Of a stretch of 64,000 nt of DNA, positions 43,643 through 53,296 are shown piece after piece. Position 1 is the first letter of the stretch, and every line of letters starts with the position of its first letter. Position numbers and translations under genes: made by a program. The stretch spans positions 124,001-188,000 of the forward strand of contig NZ_JBLYUB010000005.1 of assembly GCF_049999945.1 (NCBI RefSeq), in the 5' to 3' direction. The stretch comes from Planosporangium spinosum. Lineage in GTDB: Bacteria > Actinomycetota > Actinomycetes > Mycobacteriales > Micromonosporaceae. The notes under the pieces were generated by a model, which worked only from the letters and a program-made list of their open reading frames with translations, was not told the DNA's origin and made no database searches.

Positions 43643-46600
43643 ATGAAGCTGTCCGGCCTGCTCCGCGCCGCCCTCGCCGATCCGGCCCTCACGCGCGCCC
43701 GTGACCTGGTCCGCGCCGGGCACGTGGAGATCCCCGTCGAGATCACCGCCCCGATGTCGCTGCGCCCGTTCGTGGTCGCCGCGGCGGCGGCCGAGGGCGA
43801 GGTCGGCGGCGGGCGGCCGGTCCTCGCCGTCACCGCGACCAGCCGGGAGGCCGACGACCTCGCCGCCGCGCTCGGCTGCCTGCTCGCGGGTGACCAGGTG
43901 GTGGTGTACCCGTCCTGGGAGACGCTGCCGCACGAGCGGCTCTCGCCGCGCTCCGACACGGTCGGCCGGCGGCTGGCCGTCCTGCGCCGGCTGGCCCACC
44001 CCGACCCCGAAGACCCGACCCGCGGGCCGGTCCGGGTCGTCGTCGCGCCCGTCCGCAGTGTGCTCCAACCGCAGCTCAAGGGCCTCGGCGACCTGGAACC
44101 CGTGGAGCTGCGCGCCGGCAGCGGCGCCGACCTCGATGACGTCGTCCGGCGCCTGAGCGACATCGCGTACGCCCGCGTCGACCTCGTCACCAAGCGCGGT
44201 GAGTTCGCGGTACGCGGCGGCATCCTCGACGTCTTCCCGGTATGCGAGGAGCACCCGCTGCGGGTGGAGTTCTGGGGTGACGAGGTCGAGGAGATCCGCG
44301 CGTTCGCGGTGGCCGACCAGCGCACCCTCGCACCTGTCGACCGGCTGTGGGCGCCGCCGTGCCGGGAACTGCTGCTCACCCCGGCGGTCCGGGAGCGGGC
44401 CAAGGCCCTCGCGACCGACCACCCGGAGCTGGCGGAGATCCTCGACAAGCTGGCCGAGGGCATCCCGGTGGAGGGCATGGAGTCGCTCGGCCCGGCGCTG
44501 CTGTCCGGCAGTGACTCGATGGAACTGCTGCTGCACGCGATGCCGGCCGGTACCCATGTCGTGCTCTGCGACCCGGAGCGCATCCGTACCCGCGCGCACG
44601 ATCTGGTCCGCACCAGCGAGGAGTTCCTCCAGGCCAGCTGGGCCGCCGCGGCGGTCGGCGGCACCGCGCCGATCGACCTGGGCGCGGCGTCGTTCCACAC
44701 CCTGGCCGACGTACGGGCGACGGCGGCCACCCTCGGGCAGGCATGGTGGTCGGTCTCGCCGTTCGGGGTGGACGACTCCACGAAGGCACCCGAGCCGCTG
44801 CCGTGGGAGGAGGGTGAGACGTCGTCGGTGGACGTGACCGACGACGCCGCCAAGATCACCATCGCCGCCCAGCCGGTACCGCTCTACCACGGTGAGACCG
44901 GTCGCGTCGTCGACGACCTCACGCGGTGGACCGCCGACGGCTGCCGGGTCGCGCTCGTGTTCGAGGGCACCGGCCCGGCCCGGCGGGCGGTGGAGGTGCT
45001 GCGCGACGCCGGCCTCGGGGTGACGCTCACCGACGCGGTCACCGCCGAGCCCGCGACCGGGTTGGTCACCGTCACCACCGGGTCACTGGGCAACGGCTTC
45101 GTCGACGAGGCCGGCCGCCTGGTCGTCGTCACCGGTACCGACATCTCCGGTGGCCGTGGCGCATCCACCAGGGACATGCGCAAGATGCCCAGCCGGCGCC
45201 GCAACCAGATCGATCCGCTCGAGCTGCGCCCCGGCGACTACGTGGTGCACGAGCAGCACGGCATCGGGCGGTACGTGGAGATGGTGCAGCGCACCGTCAA
45301 CGGCGCCCAGCGCGAGTACCTGGTCATCGAGTACGCGCCGAGCAAGCGCAACCAGCCCGGCGACCGGCTGTTCGCCCCGACCGACCAGCTCGACCAGCTC
45401 TCCCGGTACGTCGGCGGGGAGACGCCCACGCTGCACAAGATGGGCGGCGCCGACTGGCAGAAGTCCAAGGCGCGCGCCCGCAAGGCGGTGCGCGAGATCG
45501 CCGCGCAGCTCATCCAGCTGTACGCGGCCCGGCAGAGCGCCAAGGGGCACGCGTTCGCACCCGACACGCCGTGGCAGCGTGAGCTGGAGGACGCCTTCCC
45601 GTACACCGAGACCGCCGATCAGCTCGCGGCGATCGAGGAGGTCAAGGGCGACATGGAGAAGTCGGTCCCGATGGACCGGCTGATCTGCGGCGACGTGGGG
45701 TACGGCAAGACCGAGATCGCCGTCCGCGCGGCGTTCAAGGCGGTACAGGACGGCAGGCAGGTCGCCGTGCTCGTACCGACGACGCTGCTGGCCCAGCAGC
45801 ACTTCAACACGTTCTCCGAGCGGATGGCCCAGTTCCCGATCGACATCCGGCAGCTGTCGCGCTTCGTCACGCCGAGCCAGGCGCAGGAGACCATCGAGCG
45901 GATGGCCGACGGCACCGTCGACATCGTCATCGGTACCCACCGGCTGCTGCAGTCGTCGGCCCGGTTCAAGAACCTCGGCCTGATCATCGTCGACGAGGAG
46001 CAGCGCTTCGGCGTCGAGCACAAGGAGCACCTCAAGACGATGCGTGCGTCGGTCGACGTGCTGGCCATGTCCGCCACCCCGATCCCGCGCACCCTGGAGA
46101 TGGCGATCACCGGCATCCGGGAGATGTCCACGATCGCCACCCCGCCGGAGGAGCGCCACCCGGTCCTGACCTACGTCGGCGCGTACGACGACAAGCAGGT
46201 CGCCGCGTCCATCCACCGCGAGCTGCTGCGCGACGGGCAGGTGTTCTACCTGCACAACCGGGTCGAGTCGATCGAGCGCGCGGCGCGGCGGCTGCGCGAG
46301 CTGGCACCCGAGGCGCGGGTCGCGGTAGCGCACGGCCAGATGGGCGAGGAGGCCCTGGAGAAGATCATGGTGGGCTTCTGGGAGAAGGAGTACGACGTCC
46401 TCGTCTCCACCACGATCGTGGAGAGCGGCATCGACATCCCCAACGCCAACACGCTCATCGTGGAGCGCGCCGACCTGCTCGGCCTGGCCCAGCTGCACCA
46501 GATCCGGGGCCGGGTCGGCCGGGGGCGGGAACGGGCGTACGCCTACTTCCTGTACCCGCCGGACAAGCCGCTCACCGAGCACGCCCACGAGCGGTTGGCC

Positions 46601-47272
46601 ACCATCGCCCAGCACACCGAGCTGGGCGCGGGCATGTACGTGGCGATGAAGGACCTCGAGATCCGGGGCGCGGGCAACCTGCTCGGCGGCGAGCAGTCCG
46701 GCCACATCGAGGGGGTCGGCTTCGACCTGTACGTGCGGATGGTCGGTGAGGCGGTGCAGGCGTTCAAGGGGGAGGCACCCGCGGAGGAGGCCGAGGTCAA
46801 GGTCGACCTGCCGGTCGACGCGCATCTGCCGCACGACTACATCGCGGTGGAGCGGCTGCGCCTGGAGATGTACCGCAAGCTCGCCGGCGTGCGGGACGCG
46901 GCCGCGCTCGACGAGGTCGTCGCCGAGATGCGCGACCGGTACGGCGAGCCGCCCGCCCCGGTCGCCAACCTCATCGCGGTGGCCCGGTTCCGGTTGCTGG
47001 CGCGCGCGTACGGGCTGACCGACGTGTCGCTGCAGGGCAAGCACGTCCGGTTCGGGCCGTTGAGCCTGCCCGACTCCAAGCAGCTTCGACTCAAGCGGTT
47101 CTACCCGGACGCGGTGTACAAGGCGGCGGCCGACACGGTGTCGCTGCCCCGGCCGATGACCAGGCGGGTCGGTGGGGAGCCGCTGCGCGACACCGCGCTG
47201 CTGGACTGGGCCGCCGAACTGCTCACGACCCTGCTCGGCGACCCCGTCCCGGCCCAGCCGGCCACCGTCTGA
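43643..47272 (+). CDS. mfd: Transcription-repair coupling factor
   Basis: 1209 aa, full-length Mfd that removes stalled RNA polymerase and recruits UvrA. UvrB-like N-terminal region (VYPSWETLPHERLSPR and VTKRGEFAVRGGILDVFP), RNA-polymerase-interacting domain (RPGDYVVHEQHGIGRYVEM), helicase Walker A CGDVGYGKTEIAVRA, DEEQRFGVEHKE, SATPIPRTLEMA, the RecG-like TRG region (REMSTIATPPEERHPVLTYV) and a C-terminal TRCF domain. AAAGG 8 nt before the ATG at 43643. The stop region is tandemly duplicated, followed by a palindromic terminator. Confidence 0.97.
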   Translation: MKLSGLLRAALADPALTRARDLVRAGHVEIPVEITAPMSLRPFVVAAAAAEGEVGGGRPVLAVTATSREADDLAAALGCLLAGDQVVVYPSWETLPHERLSPRSDTVGRRLAVLRRLAHPDPEDPTRGPVRVVVAPVRSVLQPQLKGLGDLEPVELRAGSGADLDDVVRRLSDIAYARVDLVTKRGEFAVRGGILDVFPVCEEHPLRVEFWGDEVEEIRAFAVADQRTLAPVDRLWAPPCRELLLTPAVRERAKALATDHPELAEILDKLAEGIPVEGMESLGPALLSGSDSMELLLHAMPAGTHVVLCDPERIRTRAHDLVRTSEEFLQASWAAAAVGGTAPIDLGAASFHTLADVRATAATLGQAWWSVSPFGVDDSTKAPEPLPWEEGETSSVDVTDDAAKITIAAQPVPLYHGETGRVVDDLTRWTADGCRVALVFEGTGPARRAVEVLRDAGLGVTLTDAVTAEPATGLVTVTTGSLGNGFVDEAGRLVVVTGTDISGGRGASTRDMRKMPSRRRNQIDPLELRPGDYVVHEQHGIGRYVEMVQRTVNGAQREYLVIEYAPSKRNQPGDRLFAPTDQLDQLSRYVGGETPTLHKMGGADWQKSKARARKAVREIAAQLIQLYAARQSAKGHAFAPDTPWQRELEDAFPYTETADQLAAIEEVKGDMEKSVPMDRLICGDVGYGKTEIAVRAAFKAVQDGRQVAVLVPTTLLAQQHFNTFSERMAQFPIDIRQLSRFVTPSQAQETIERMADGTVDIVIGTHRLLQSSARFKNLGLIIVDEEQRFGVEHKEHLKTMRASVDVLAMSATPIPRTLEMAITGIREMSTIATPPEERHPVLTYVGAYDDKQVAASIHRELLRDGQVFYLHNRVESIERAARRLRELAPEARVAVAHGQMGEEALEKIMVGFWEKEYDVLVSTTIVESGIDIPNANTLIVERADLLGLAQLHQIRGRVGRGRERAYAYFLYPPDKPLTEHAHERLATIAQHTELGAGMYVAMKDLEIRGAGNLLGGEQSGHIEGVGFDLYVRMVGEAVQAFKGEAPAEEAEVKVDLPVDAHLPHDYIAVERLRLEMYRKLAGVRDAAALDEVVAEMRDRYGEPPAPVANLIAVARFRLLARAYGLTDVSLQGKHVRFGPLSLPDSKQLRLKRFYPDAVYKAAADTVSLPRPMTRRVGGEPLRDTALLDWAAELLTTLLGDPVPAQPATV

Positions 47273-47295
47273 TGCCAGCCGGCCACCGTCTGATG
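47254..47295. repeat. 21-bp tandem duplication spanning the mfd stop
   Basis: Two exact copies (47254-47274, 47275-47295) starting CCAGCCGGCCACCGTCTGAT, each with a TGA. Confidence 0.92.
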
Positions 47296-47343
47296 ATCGC
47301 GGAAACTTCCCCGTGCCGGGACACGGGAAAGTTTCCGCGATCA
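47294..47343 (+). terminator. Terminator of mfd
   Basis: 15-bp arms TGATCGCGGAAACTT (47294-47308) and complement (47329-47343), extended inward by CCCGTG/CACGGG. Overlaps the end of the tandem duplication. Confidence 0.8.
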
Positions 47344-47405
47344 TGGACCGGGGGAGGGGTGTCGCGGAGGGGGCGTGCGTCACACTTCCGGGTCGGCGTG
47401 AGAGC

Positions 47406-48158
47406 ATGTGGACCATGCAGCGTGCTCGTCGACTGGCACTCATCGCCGTCCCGGCCCTCGTAGGATCCCTCGCGCTCACCGGCTGCCGGTCGCAGCCGGG
47501 CACCGCGCTGTACGTCGGTTCGGCGCAGTACAGCGAGAAGTACGTGGATCAGCTCGCCGACCAGCTCGGCAAGGTATCCGCCCTCAACCGCGGTGACGGG
47601 CGCCGCACCATCACCCAGTGGCTCGTGGAGCGCGACCTGGGCAAGCGGCTGGTGGCCGACAAGCACTGGCCGAAGCCCACGGTCGACGAGCAGGCGGCGG
47701 CGTCCGAGATCGAGAACGCCCTGCCGGCCAGCAACCGGTCCGTCGAGCCGCTCCGGCCGCTGATCAGGCTGTACGCGGAGTACGGGGCGTACCGCAGCGC
47801 CGTGCAGGAGCACGTCGCGCCGGCACAGCCGACCGACGCCGACTACACCGAGCTGTACCAGCGGTACAAGGACGCGGGCCTGCTGCCGGCGGGCATGGAT
47901 GAGGCGACGTTCCGCAGCAGCCTGCCCGATCGCGACCAGCAGCTGATCCGGCCCAACCTGGCGATACGGGAGCTCTACCGGGAGGCGATCCGCAAGACCA
48001 ACGTCACGGTCAACCCGAAGTACGCGCTGACCGAGCTGCCGCTGCTGGAGACCAACAGCAAGCGCTCGATCGTCGCGGTCCCGCTCAACAGCAAGGCCGG
48101 CGAGCCGGCCGTGGTCCCCGCCGCGACCGAGCAGAGCCAGGTTCCGACCAACGGCTGA
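47406..48158 (+). CDS. SurA N-terminal-like lipoprotein
   Basis: 250 aa. Signal peptide with lipobox LALTGC (Cys about residue 25). The mature part is helical, with EKYVDQLADQLGKVSA, RTITQWLVERDLGKRLV and PTDADYTELYQRYKDAG resembling the SurA N-terminal chaperone fold, without an obvious PPIase domain. ATG at 47406; a second ATG at 47415 is possible. Likely an envelope chaperone-like lipoprotein; it precedes mazG by 9 nt and may share its transcript. Confidence 0.78.
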   Translation: MWTMQRARRLALIAVPALVGSLALTGCRSQPGTALYVGSAQYSEKYVDQLADQLGKVSALNRGDGRRTITQWLVERDLGKRLVADKHWPKPTVDEQAAASEIENALPASNRSVEPLRPLIRLYAEYGAYRSAVQEHVAPAQPTDADYTELYQRYKDAGLLPAGMDEATFRSSLPDRDQQLIRPNLAIRELYREAIRKTNVTVNPKYALTELPLLETNSKRSIVAVPLNSKAGEPAVVPAATEQSQVPTNG

Positions 48159-48167
48159 CGGCGCACC

Positions 48168-49217
48168 ATGGCTGGTCGCATCGTTCTACTGGTCACCTCG
48201 CCCCGGCTGCCGGCCGGACTGCTGACCGCGGCGGCCTGGGACGCCGTACGGGCCCTGCCGGTCCTGGCCGGCGCCGAGGGTGAACAGGTCGACGCGCTGC
48301 GGGCGGCCGGCGTCGACGTGCGGATCGTGGCGCCGAGGGCCGACGAGGTGCTCGCCGCGGCAGCGCCCGACGTGGTCTGGCTGGCCGGGCCGACCGGCGA
48401 CCAGGACCTGGCCCGGGAGTTGGGTATGCGGCTGGCGCGCGAGCCGGGGCTGGCGGAACTGGAGCTGATGTACGGCTCCTGGGACCCGCCGGGTGCCCGG
48501 CTGCTCGACGCCGTCGCCGTGATGGACCGGCTGCTGTCGCCCGGCGGCGACCCGTGGAAGCGCGCGCAGACGCACCGTACGCTCGCCCCGTACCTGCTGG
48601 AGGAGGCGTACGAGGCGTACGACGCTATCGTCGCCGACGAGCCCGACCACGTCCGTGAGGAGTTGGGCGACGTCCTGCTGCAGGTCGTCCTGCACGCCCG
48701 GCTGGGCGAGGAGGCCGAGGAGCCGTTCGGCATCGACGACGTCGCCGGTGACCTGGTCGACAAGCTGATCCGGCGCAACCCGCACGTGTTCGCCGACACC
48801 GCCGTGCACAGCATCGACGAGATAACCGAGAACTGGGAGCGCATCAAGAAGGCCGAGAAGGCGCGCGGCTCGTCGATGGACGGCATCGCGCTGGCCCAGC
48901 CGGCGCTGTCGCTGGCGACCAAGGTACTCGGCCGGGCCGAACGGGCCGGCGTCGACGTCCCGCTGCCCGGCGGTGACGGCGGCCCGCCCGGCGGTGACGC
49001 CTCTCCGGCGGGCGGTGGCGCTGCCGGATCCGACGCCGACACTGCCGCGCTCGGCGGTGACCTGGGTGCCCGGCTGCTCGCGGTGGTGGCCGCGGCCCGG
49101 GCCCGGGGGGTCGACGCCGAGGGTGAGCTGCGCCGGGCCGCGCTGGCGTACGCGGACGCCGTCCGCCGCGCCGAGGCACGGTCTTCTCCCCGTGATCCTG
49201 GACAGTCCGCAGGGTAA
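48168..49217 (+). CDS. mazG: MazG nucleoside triphosphate pyrophosphohydrolase
   Basis: 349 aa. The first 110 residues are a TP-methylase-like remnant domain. The MazG domain follows, with LLEEAYEAYDAI and EELGDVLLQVVLHARL holding the Mg-binding EEXXE and EXXD residues, and NPHVFAD. A third part (residues about 262-283) is Gly/Pro-rich (PGGDGG type repeats) and then a short helix with ARARGVDAEGELRRAA. Hydrolyses aberrant NTPs or (p)ppGpp-related nucleotides in relatives. ATG at 48168. The left arm of its terminator lies inside the gene end. Confidence 0.9.
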   Translation: MAGRIVLLVTSPRLPAGLLTAAAWDAVRALPVLAGAEGEQVDALRAAGVDVRIVAPRADEVLAAAAPDVVWLAGPTGDQDLARELGMRLAREPGLAELELMYGSWDPPGARLLDAVAVMDRLLSPGGDPWKRAQTHRTLAPYLLEEAYEAYDAIVADEPDHVREELGDVLLQVVLHARLGEEAEEPFGIDDVAGDLVDKLIRRNPHVFADTAVHSIDEITENWERIKKAEKARGSSMDGIALAQPALSLATKVLGRAERAGVDVPLPGGDGGPPGGDASPAGGGAAGSDADTAALGGDLGARLLAVVAAARARGVDAEGELRRAALAYADAVRRAEARSSPRDPGQSAG

Positions 49218-49242
49218 TAGCACCGCGAACTGTCCAGGATCA
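49193..49242. terminator. Terminator of mazG, GATC/TGGACA palindrome
   Basis: 14-bp perfect arms TGATCCTGGACAGT (49193-49206) and complement (49229-49242). The left arm is within the mazG coding end, the stop within the loop. Confidence 0.75.
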
Positions 49243-49266
49243 TGGGACTGAGCGCGGGGCAGGGGG

Positions 49267-49272
49267 TAGGTT
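49267..49272 (+). promoter_or_regulatory. -10-like hexamer of the DUF885 gene
   Basis: TAGGTT, exactly 7 nt before the ATG at 49280; no Shine-Dalgarno, so probably leaderless. Confidence 0.45.
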
Positions 49273-49279
49273 GCTCGGC

Positions 49280-50890
49280 ATGCCGCAGGACTTCGTACCG
49301 CTTGCCGAACACATCGTCGATGCCGTCCTCGAAACCAGCCCGGGGCTGGCCGCCTTCGCCGGTGATCACCGCTTCGACGATCGGCTGCCCGACTACTCGC
49401 CGGACGCGGTCGCGGGCGACGTCGGCATGTTGCGTGACGCCTCGGCGGCACTGTCCCAGGTGGACATCGACGCGCTCGATCCCCAGGAGCAGGTGGACCA
49501 CGCCTCGCTGCTGGCGCGGGTGGAGCGGTCGCTGTTCGAGTTGACCGAGGTACGCGAGCACGAGTGGAACCCGCTCGCGCACAATCCCGGTTCCCTGCTG
49601 TACGGGCTGATCGCCCGCCCGTTCGCGCCGGCCGAGCAGCGTCTGACCTCGATCGCGGCCCGGCTGTCGGCGGTCCCGGACGCGCTGTCGACGGCCCGCT
49701 CGGTGCTCACCGGCTGCCCGCGCATCCACCTGGAGACCGCCGTCGGGCAGTTCTCGGGTACGGCCGCACTGATCCGCGACGAGCTGCCGGCCCTGATGGC
49801 CGAGGCGCCGGCGCTGACCGACACCATCGAGCCGATCCGGCAGCAGGCGATCGCCTCGCTCGGCGAGTTCGTGAGCTGGCTGTGCGACCGGGCCGAGGAG
49901 GCCGGCGACGGCGGCCGGGATCCGCGCCTGGGCCGGCGGCTGTGGGAGGCGCGGCTGTGGCACGCCCTGGACACCGAGCTGCCCGCCGGGGAGATCCTCG
50001 ACAGGGCCCGGGCCAACGTGGAGCGGGTGACGGCCGAGCTGCGCGAGGTCGCGAAGGAGCTTGCCGGCTCACCGGACATCCGGGCCGCGCTCGACCGGCT
50101 CGCCGCCGATCACCCCGACAACGCCACGATCGTCGGTCTGGCCGAGGTGACGCTGGGGGAGGCGACCGAGTTCGTCAAGCAGCACGAGCTGGTCACGCTC
50201 ATCGACGACCCCTGCGTGATCATGGAGATGCCGGAGTTCGCCCGGGGCATCGCCGTGGCGTACTGCGACCCGCCGGGGCCGCTGGAGACCGGTGACCTGC
50301 CGACGTTCTACTGCATCGCGCCGACGCCGGCCGGCTGGCCCGCCGAGCGGGTGGAGTCGTTCTACCGCGAGTACAACAACCACATGATCCGCAACCTCAG
50401 CGTGCACGAGGCGATGCCGGGTCACTTCCTCCAGCTGGCCCACTCGCGCCGGTTCCGCGGCTCGACGCGGGCCCGGGCGCTCGGCTTCTCCGGCCCGTTC
50501 GTGGAGGGCTGGGCGGTCTACGTCGAGGAGGTAATGGTCGAGCGGGGATTCGGCGGCCCCGCGGTCCGCGCGCAGCAGCTCAAGATGCAGCTGCGGATGA
50601 GCATCAACGCGATCCTCGACCAGCTCGTGCACTGCGAGGGGCTGACCGAGTCCGAGGCGATGACGATGATGCGCGACGAGGGCTTCCAGGAGGAGGGTGA
50701 GGCGGCCGGCAAGTGGCGCCGGGCGCTGCTGACCTCGGCGCAGCTGTCGACGTACTTCGTCGGGTACACCGAGGTGTCGGCGATCGGGCGGGCCCGGCCG
50801 GGGGACGTGTCGGTGCGGGACTGGCACGACCGGATGCTCGCGCACGGCTCGCCCGCGCCGCGGCACGTCCGTACGCTGCTCGGCGTCTGA
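49280..50890 (+). CDS. DUF885-family protein (putative metallopeptidase-like)
   Basis: 536 aa. Family signature: SVHEAMPGHFLQLAHSRRFRG with HEAxPGH, predicted metal-binding, GFSGPFVEGWAVYVEEVM with the downstream Glu, and FVGYTEVSAIGRARPG near the end. The N-terminal half is helical. No signal peptide, so cytoplasmic. ATG at 49280 is favoured by the -10 7 nt upstream. Likely hydrolase; substrate unknown. Confidence 0.85.
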   Translation: MPQDFVPLAEHIVDAVLETSPGLAAFAGDHRFDDRLPDYSPDAVAGDVGMLRDASAALSQVDIDALDPQEQVDHASLLARVERSLFELTEVREHEWNPLAHNPGSLLYGLIARPFAPAEQRLTSIAARLSAVPDALSTARSVLTGCPRIHLETAVGQFSGTAALIRDELPALMAEAPALTDTIEPIRQQAIASLGEFVSWLCDRAEEAGDGGRDPRLGRRLWEARLWHALDTELPAGEILDRARANVERVTAELREVAKELAGSPDIRAALDRLAADHPDNATIVGLAEVTLGEATEFVKQHELVTLIDDPCVIMEMPEFARGIAVAYCDPPGPLETGDLPTFYCIAPTPAGWPAERVESFYREYNNHMIRNLSVHEAMPGHFLQLAHSRRFRGSTRARALGFSGPFVEGWAVYVEEVMVERGFGGPAVRAQQLKMQLRMSINAILDQLVHCEGLTESEAMTMMRDEGFQEEGEAAGKWRRALLTSAQLSTYFVGYTEVSAIGRARPGDVSVRDWHDRMLAHGSPAPRHVRTLLGV

Positions 50891-50893
50891 CGC

Positions 50894-50943
50894 GGATCGT
50901 GGACACCGGGGCCGCCCGCAGCCGGCCCCGGTGCCCACGATCC
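50894..50943. terminator. Bidirectional terminator, GATC/TGGACA palindrome
   Basis: 21-bp arms (50894-50914, 50923-50943) with 20 of 21 matches, start GGATCGTGGACACCGGGGCC, 8-nt loop, between convergent genes. Confidence 0.85.
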
Positions 50944-51675
50944 CTAAGAGGCTTTCGGACGGTTGTCGACGATCGTCGCGCCGGCGGGCGGGTCGAACGC
51001 GGTCGCGGTGACCGTGGTGGCGTAGCGGATCAGCGACACGTCGGTGGCCTTGCCGTCGACCACGCCCTTGAACGACCCCAGTACGCCGGCGGACGTGATG
51101 CAGGCGTCGAACTCGGTGGCGGCCGCGTTCTCCACCCCGGTGACGCTGGTGCAGGTGGCATGCTCGCCGGCGAGCGTCGTGTCCTGCTGCCTGATCACCG
51201 CGTCCGGCGACATCGACGCGGCCGTGAGCAGGCCGACCACCATCGTGGGCGGCATCAGGCCGTGGTCGTGCAGGGCGCGCAGCAGCGCGGTCGTCGCCTC
51301 CGTACTGGGTGACGGTGGCCCGGTCAGCGTGCAGGTCGTGGCACCGCCATCGGTGCGGCAGTCGATCGTGGCGTTCGGCGTGGTCACGAACGTGCCGCCG
51401 GGGTAGCTGTACGCCGTGCGCAGCGGCTGCTGCGCCTGGGTGATCGTGGCGTGCTGGCCGCCGGGGAGCTGGTACTCGGCCGTGTAGGTCAGTTCGGTCG
51501 CGTGATCTAGCCGGCTGGCCAGGTCGTTGACCAGGTGTGCCCGGTCGATCACCTGCTGCGCGTCACCGATCGAGTCGCAGCCGGCGAGGCCGCCGCTGAC
51601 CGTTACGGCGAGGAGCGCCGTGACGGCGCGCAGGCGGACATTCCGGCCGACCGGCCGGGGACTCGCGGAACGCAT
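50944..51675 (-). CDS. Hypothetical lipoprotein
   Basis: 243 aa. Signal peptide ending in lipobox GGLAGC (Cys about residue 33 from the ATG at 51675). The mature part is mostly beta with Cys pairs (TIDCRTDGGATTCTL, ATCTSVTG, FDACITSAG) that probably form disulfides, resembling LppX/LprG-like actinobacterial lipoproteins in layout. No specific family assigned with confidence. Divergent from enolase. Confidence 0.75.
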   Translation of the reverse strand: MRSASPRPVGRNVRLRAVTALLAVTVSGGLAGCDSIGDAQQVIDRAHLVNDLASRLDHATELTYTAEYQLPGGQHATITQAQQPLRTAYSYPGGTFVTTPNATIDCRTDGGATTCTLTGPPSPSTEATTALLRALHDHGLMPPTMVVGLLTAASMSPDAVIRQQDTTLAGEHATCTSVTGVENAAATEFDACITSAGVLGSFKGVVDGKATDVSLIRYATTVTATAFDPPAGATIVDNRPKAS

Positions 51676-51709
51676 GGCCTCTAGCGTGGCCCGTCCGCGC
51701 AAGTTCTCG

Positions 51710-51721
51710 CAAACGCGTTTG
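51710..51721. promoter_or_regulatory. 12-bp palindrome in the lipoprotein-enolase gap
   Basis: CAAACGCGTTTG, a perfect palindrome, 35 bp upstream of the lipoprotein start. Candidate operator; no regulator identified. Confidence 0.35.
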
Positions 51722-51812
51722 TGGTTTGGTCACGGGCCGGCGGGAAAGTGTGACCGACCGCACAACCGGTGCGTTCAGCGAGGCACGCCGACGCCGCCGT
51801 TCCGGCCGCCGA

Positions 51813-51818
51813 TAGGCT
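51813..51818 (+). promoter_or_regulatory. Probable eno -10 hexamer
   Basis: TAGGCT, 66 nt upstream of the eno GTG. Confidence 0.4.
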
Positions 51819-51883
51819 GCTGGTGTACCGTGCCGCATCGCCGCGGCGCTGGCGTTCTCGAACACGAGTAAGGAGCGCAGGCA

Positions 51884-53167
51884 GTGGCCACCATCGAGGG
51901 AATCGTCGCCCGGGAGATTCTCGACTCGCGGGGCAACCCGACCGTCGAGGTCGAGATCGGGCTCGACGACGGCACGATCGCGCGGGCGGCGGTCCCGTCC
52001 GGCGCCTCCACGGGCGCCTTTGAGGCGGTGGAGTTGCGCGACGGCGACCCCAAGCGCTACGGCGGCAAGGGCGTCCAGAAGGCGGTCGACAACGTCACCG
52101 AGCGCATCGCGCCCGAACTGGTCGGGTACGAGGCGAGCGAGCAGCGCGCGATCGACCAGCGGATGCTGGAGCTGGACGGCACGCCGGACAAGTCCGACCT
52201 GGGTGCCAACGCGATCCTCGGCGTCTCGCTGGCCGTGGCGAAGGCGGCCGCCGACTCGGCCGAGCTGAGCCTGTTCCGGTACCTGGGCGGCCCCAACGCC
52301 CACCTGCTGCCGGTACCGATGATGAACATCCTCAACGGCGGCGCGCACGCGGACTCCAACGTGGACATCCAGGAGTTCATGATCGCTCCGATCGGGGCGC
52401 CCACATTCTCGGAGGCGCTGCGCTACGGCGCGGAGGTCTACCACGCGCTCAAGTCGGTGCTGAAGAAGAAGGGCCTCGGCACCGGCCTCGGCGACGAGGG
52501 CGGCTTCGCGCCCAACCTGCCGGCCAACGCGGCCGCGCTCGACCTGATCGCCGAGGCGGTGCAGGCGGCCGGGTACACGCTCGGCGACGACATCGTCCTC
52601 GCGCTCGACGTGGCCGCGACCGAGCTGTACCGGGACGGGGCGTACGTGTTCGAGGGCGCGAACAAGTCGGCCGACGACATGGTCAGCTACTACGCCAAGC
52701 TCGTCGACGCCTACCCGATCGTGTCCATCGAGGACCCGCTCGCCGAGGAGGACTGGGCCGGCTGGACCGCGATGACCACCGAACTGGGGCGGCGCATCCA
52801 GATCGTCGGTGACGACCTGTTCGTGACCAACCCCGAGCGCATCGCCCGCGGTATCGCCGAGGGTGCGGCCAACGCCGTCCTGGTCAAGGTCAACCAGATC
52901 GGCTCGCTGACCGAGACGCTCGACGCGGTCGAGCTGGCCCACCGCAGCGGGTTCCGGACGATGATGAGCCACCGCTCCGGCGAGACCGAGGACACCACGA
53001 TCGCCGACCTGGCGGTCGCGGTCGGCTCCGGCCAGATCAAGACCGGCGCGCCGGCCCGCTCCGAGCGGGTCGCCAAGTACAACCAGCTCCTGCGGATCGA
53101 GGACGAGCTCGACGACGCGGCCCGGTACGCCGGTCGGGGAGCCTTCCCCCGGTACCGTCAGGGCTGA
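51884..53167 (+). CDS. eno: Enolase
   Basis: Glycolytic 2-phosphoglycerate to PEP enzyme, 427 aa. Motifs: ILDSRGNPTVEVEIGLDDGT, loop SGASTGAFEAVELRD, GDEGGFAPNLP, Mg ligands in DVAATELYRDGAY and SIEDPLAEEDW, QIVGDDLFVTNPERIARG, KVNQIGSLTET with catalytic Lys, and SHRSGETEDTTIADLAV. GTG at 51884 with AAGGAG about 8 nt upstream. Probably transcribed with the following divIC-like gene. Confidence 0.98.
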   Translation: MATIEGIVAREILDSRGNPTVEVEIGLDDGTIARAAVPSGASTGAFEAVELRDGDPKRYGGKGVQKAVDNVTERIAPELVGYEASEQRAIDQRMLELDGTPDKSDLGANAILGVSLAVAKAAADSAELSLFRYLGGPNAHLLPVPMMNILNGGAHADSNVDIQEFMIAPIGAPTFSEALRYGAEVYHALKSVLKKKGLGTGLGDEGGFAPNLPANAAALDLIAEAVQAAGYTLGDDIVLALDVAATELYRDGAYVFEGANKSADDMVSYYAKLVDAYPIVSIEDPLAEEDWAGWTAMTTELGRRIQIVGDDLFVTNPERIARGIAEGAANAVLVKVNQIGSLTETLDAVELAHRSGFRTMMSHRSGETEDTTIADLAVAVGSGQIKTGAPARSERVAKYNQLLRIEDELDDAARYAGRGAFPRYRQG

Positions 53168-53296
53168 GGGTATTTGAGATCTTGGACGCTTGGCGGGCCG
53201 CTGGCACCGCCAACCGACCGGTCCGTGCCGGCTGGCGGAGCCCGCGGCCGGACCGGTCGGAGTCCACGATTGCGGAAGGAACGGGGGAGGGCGCAC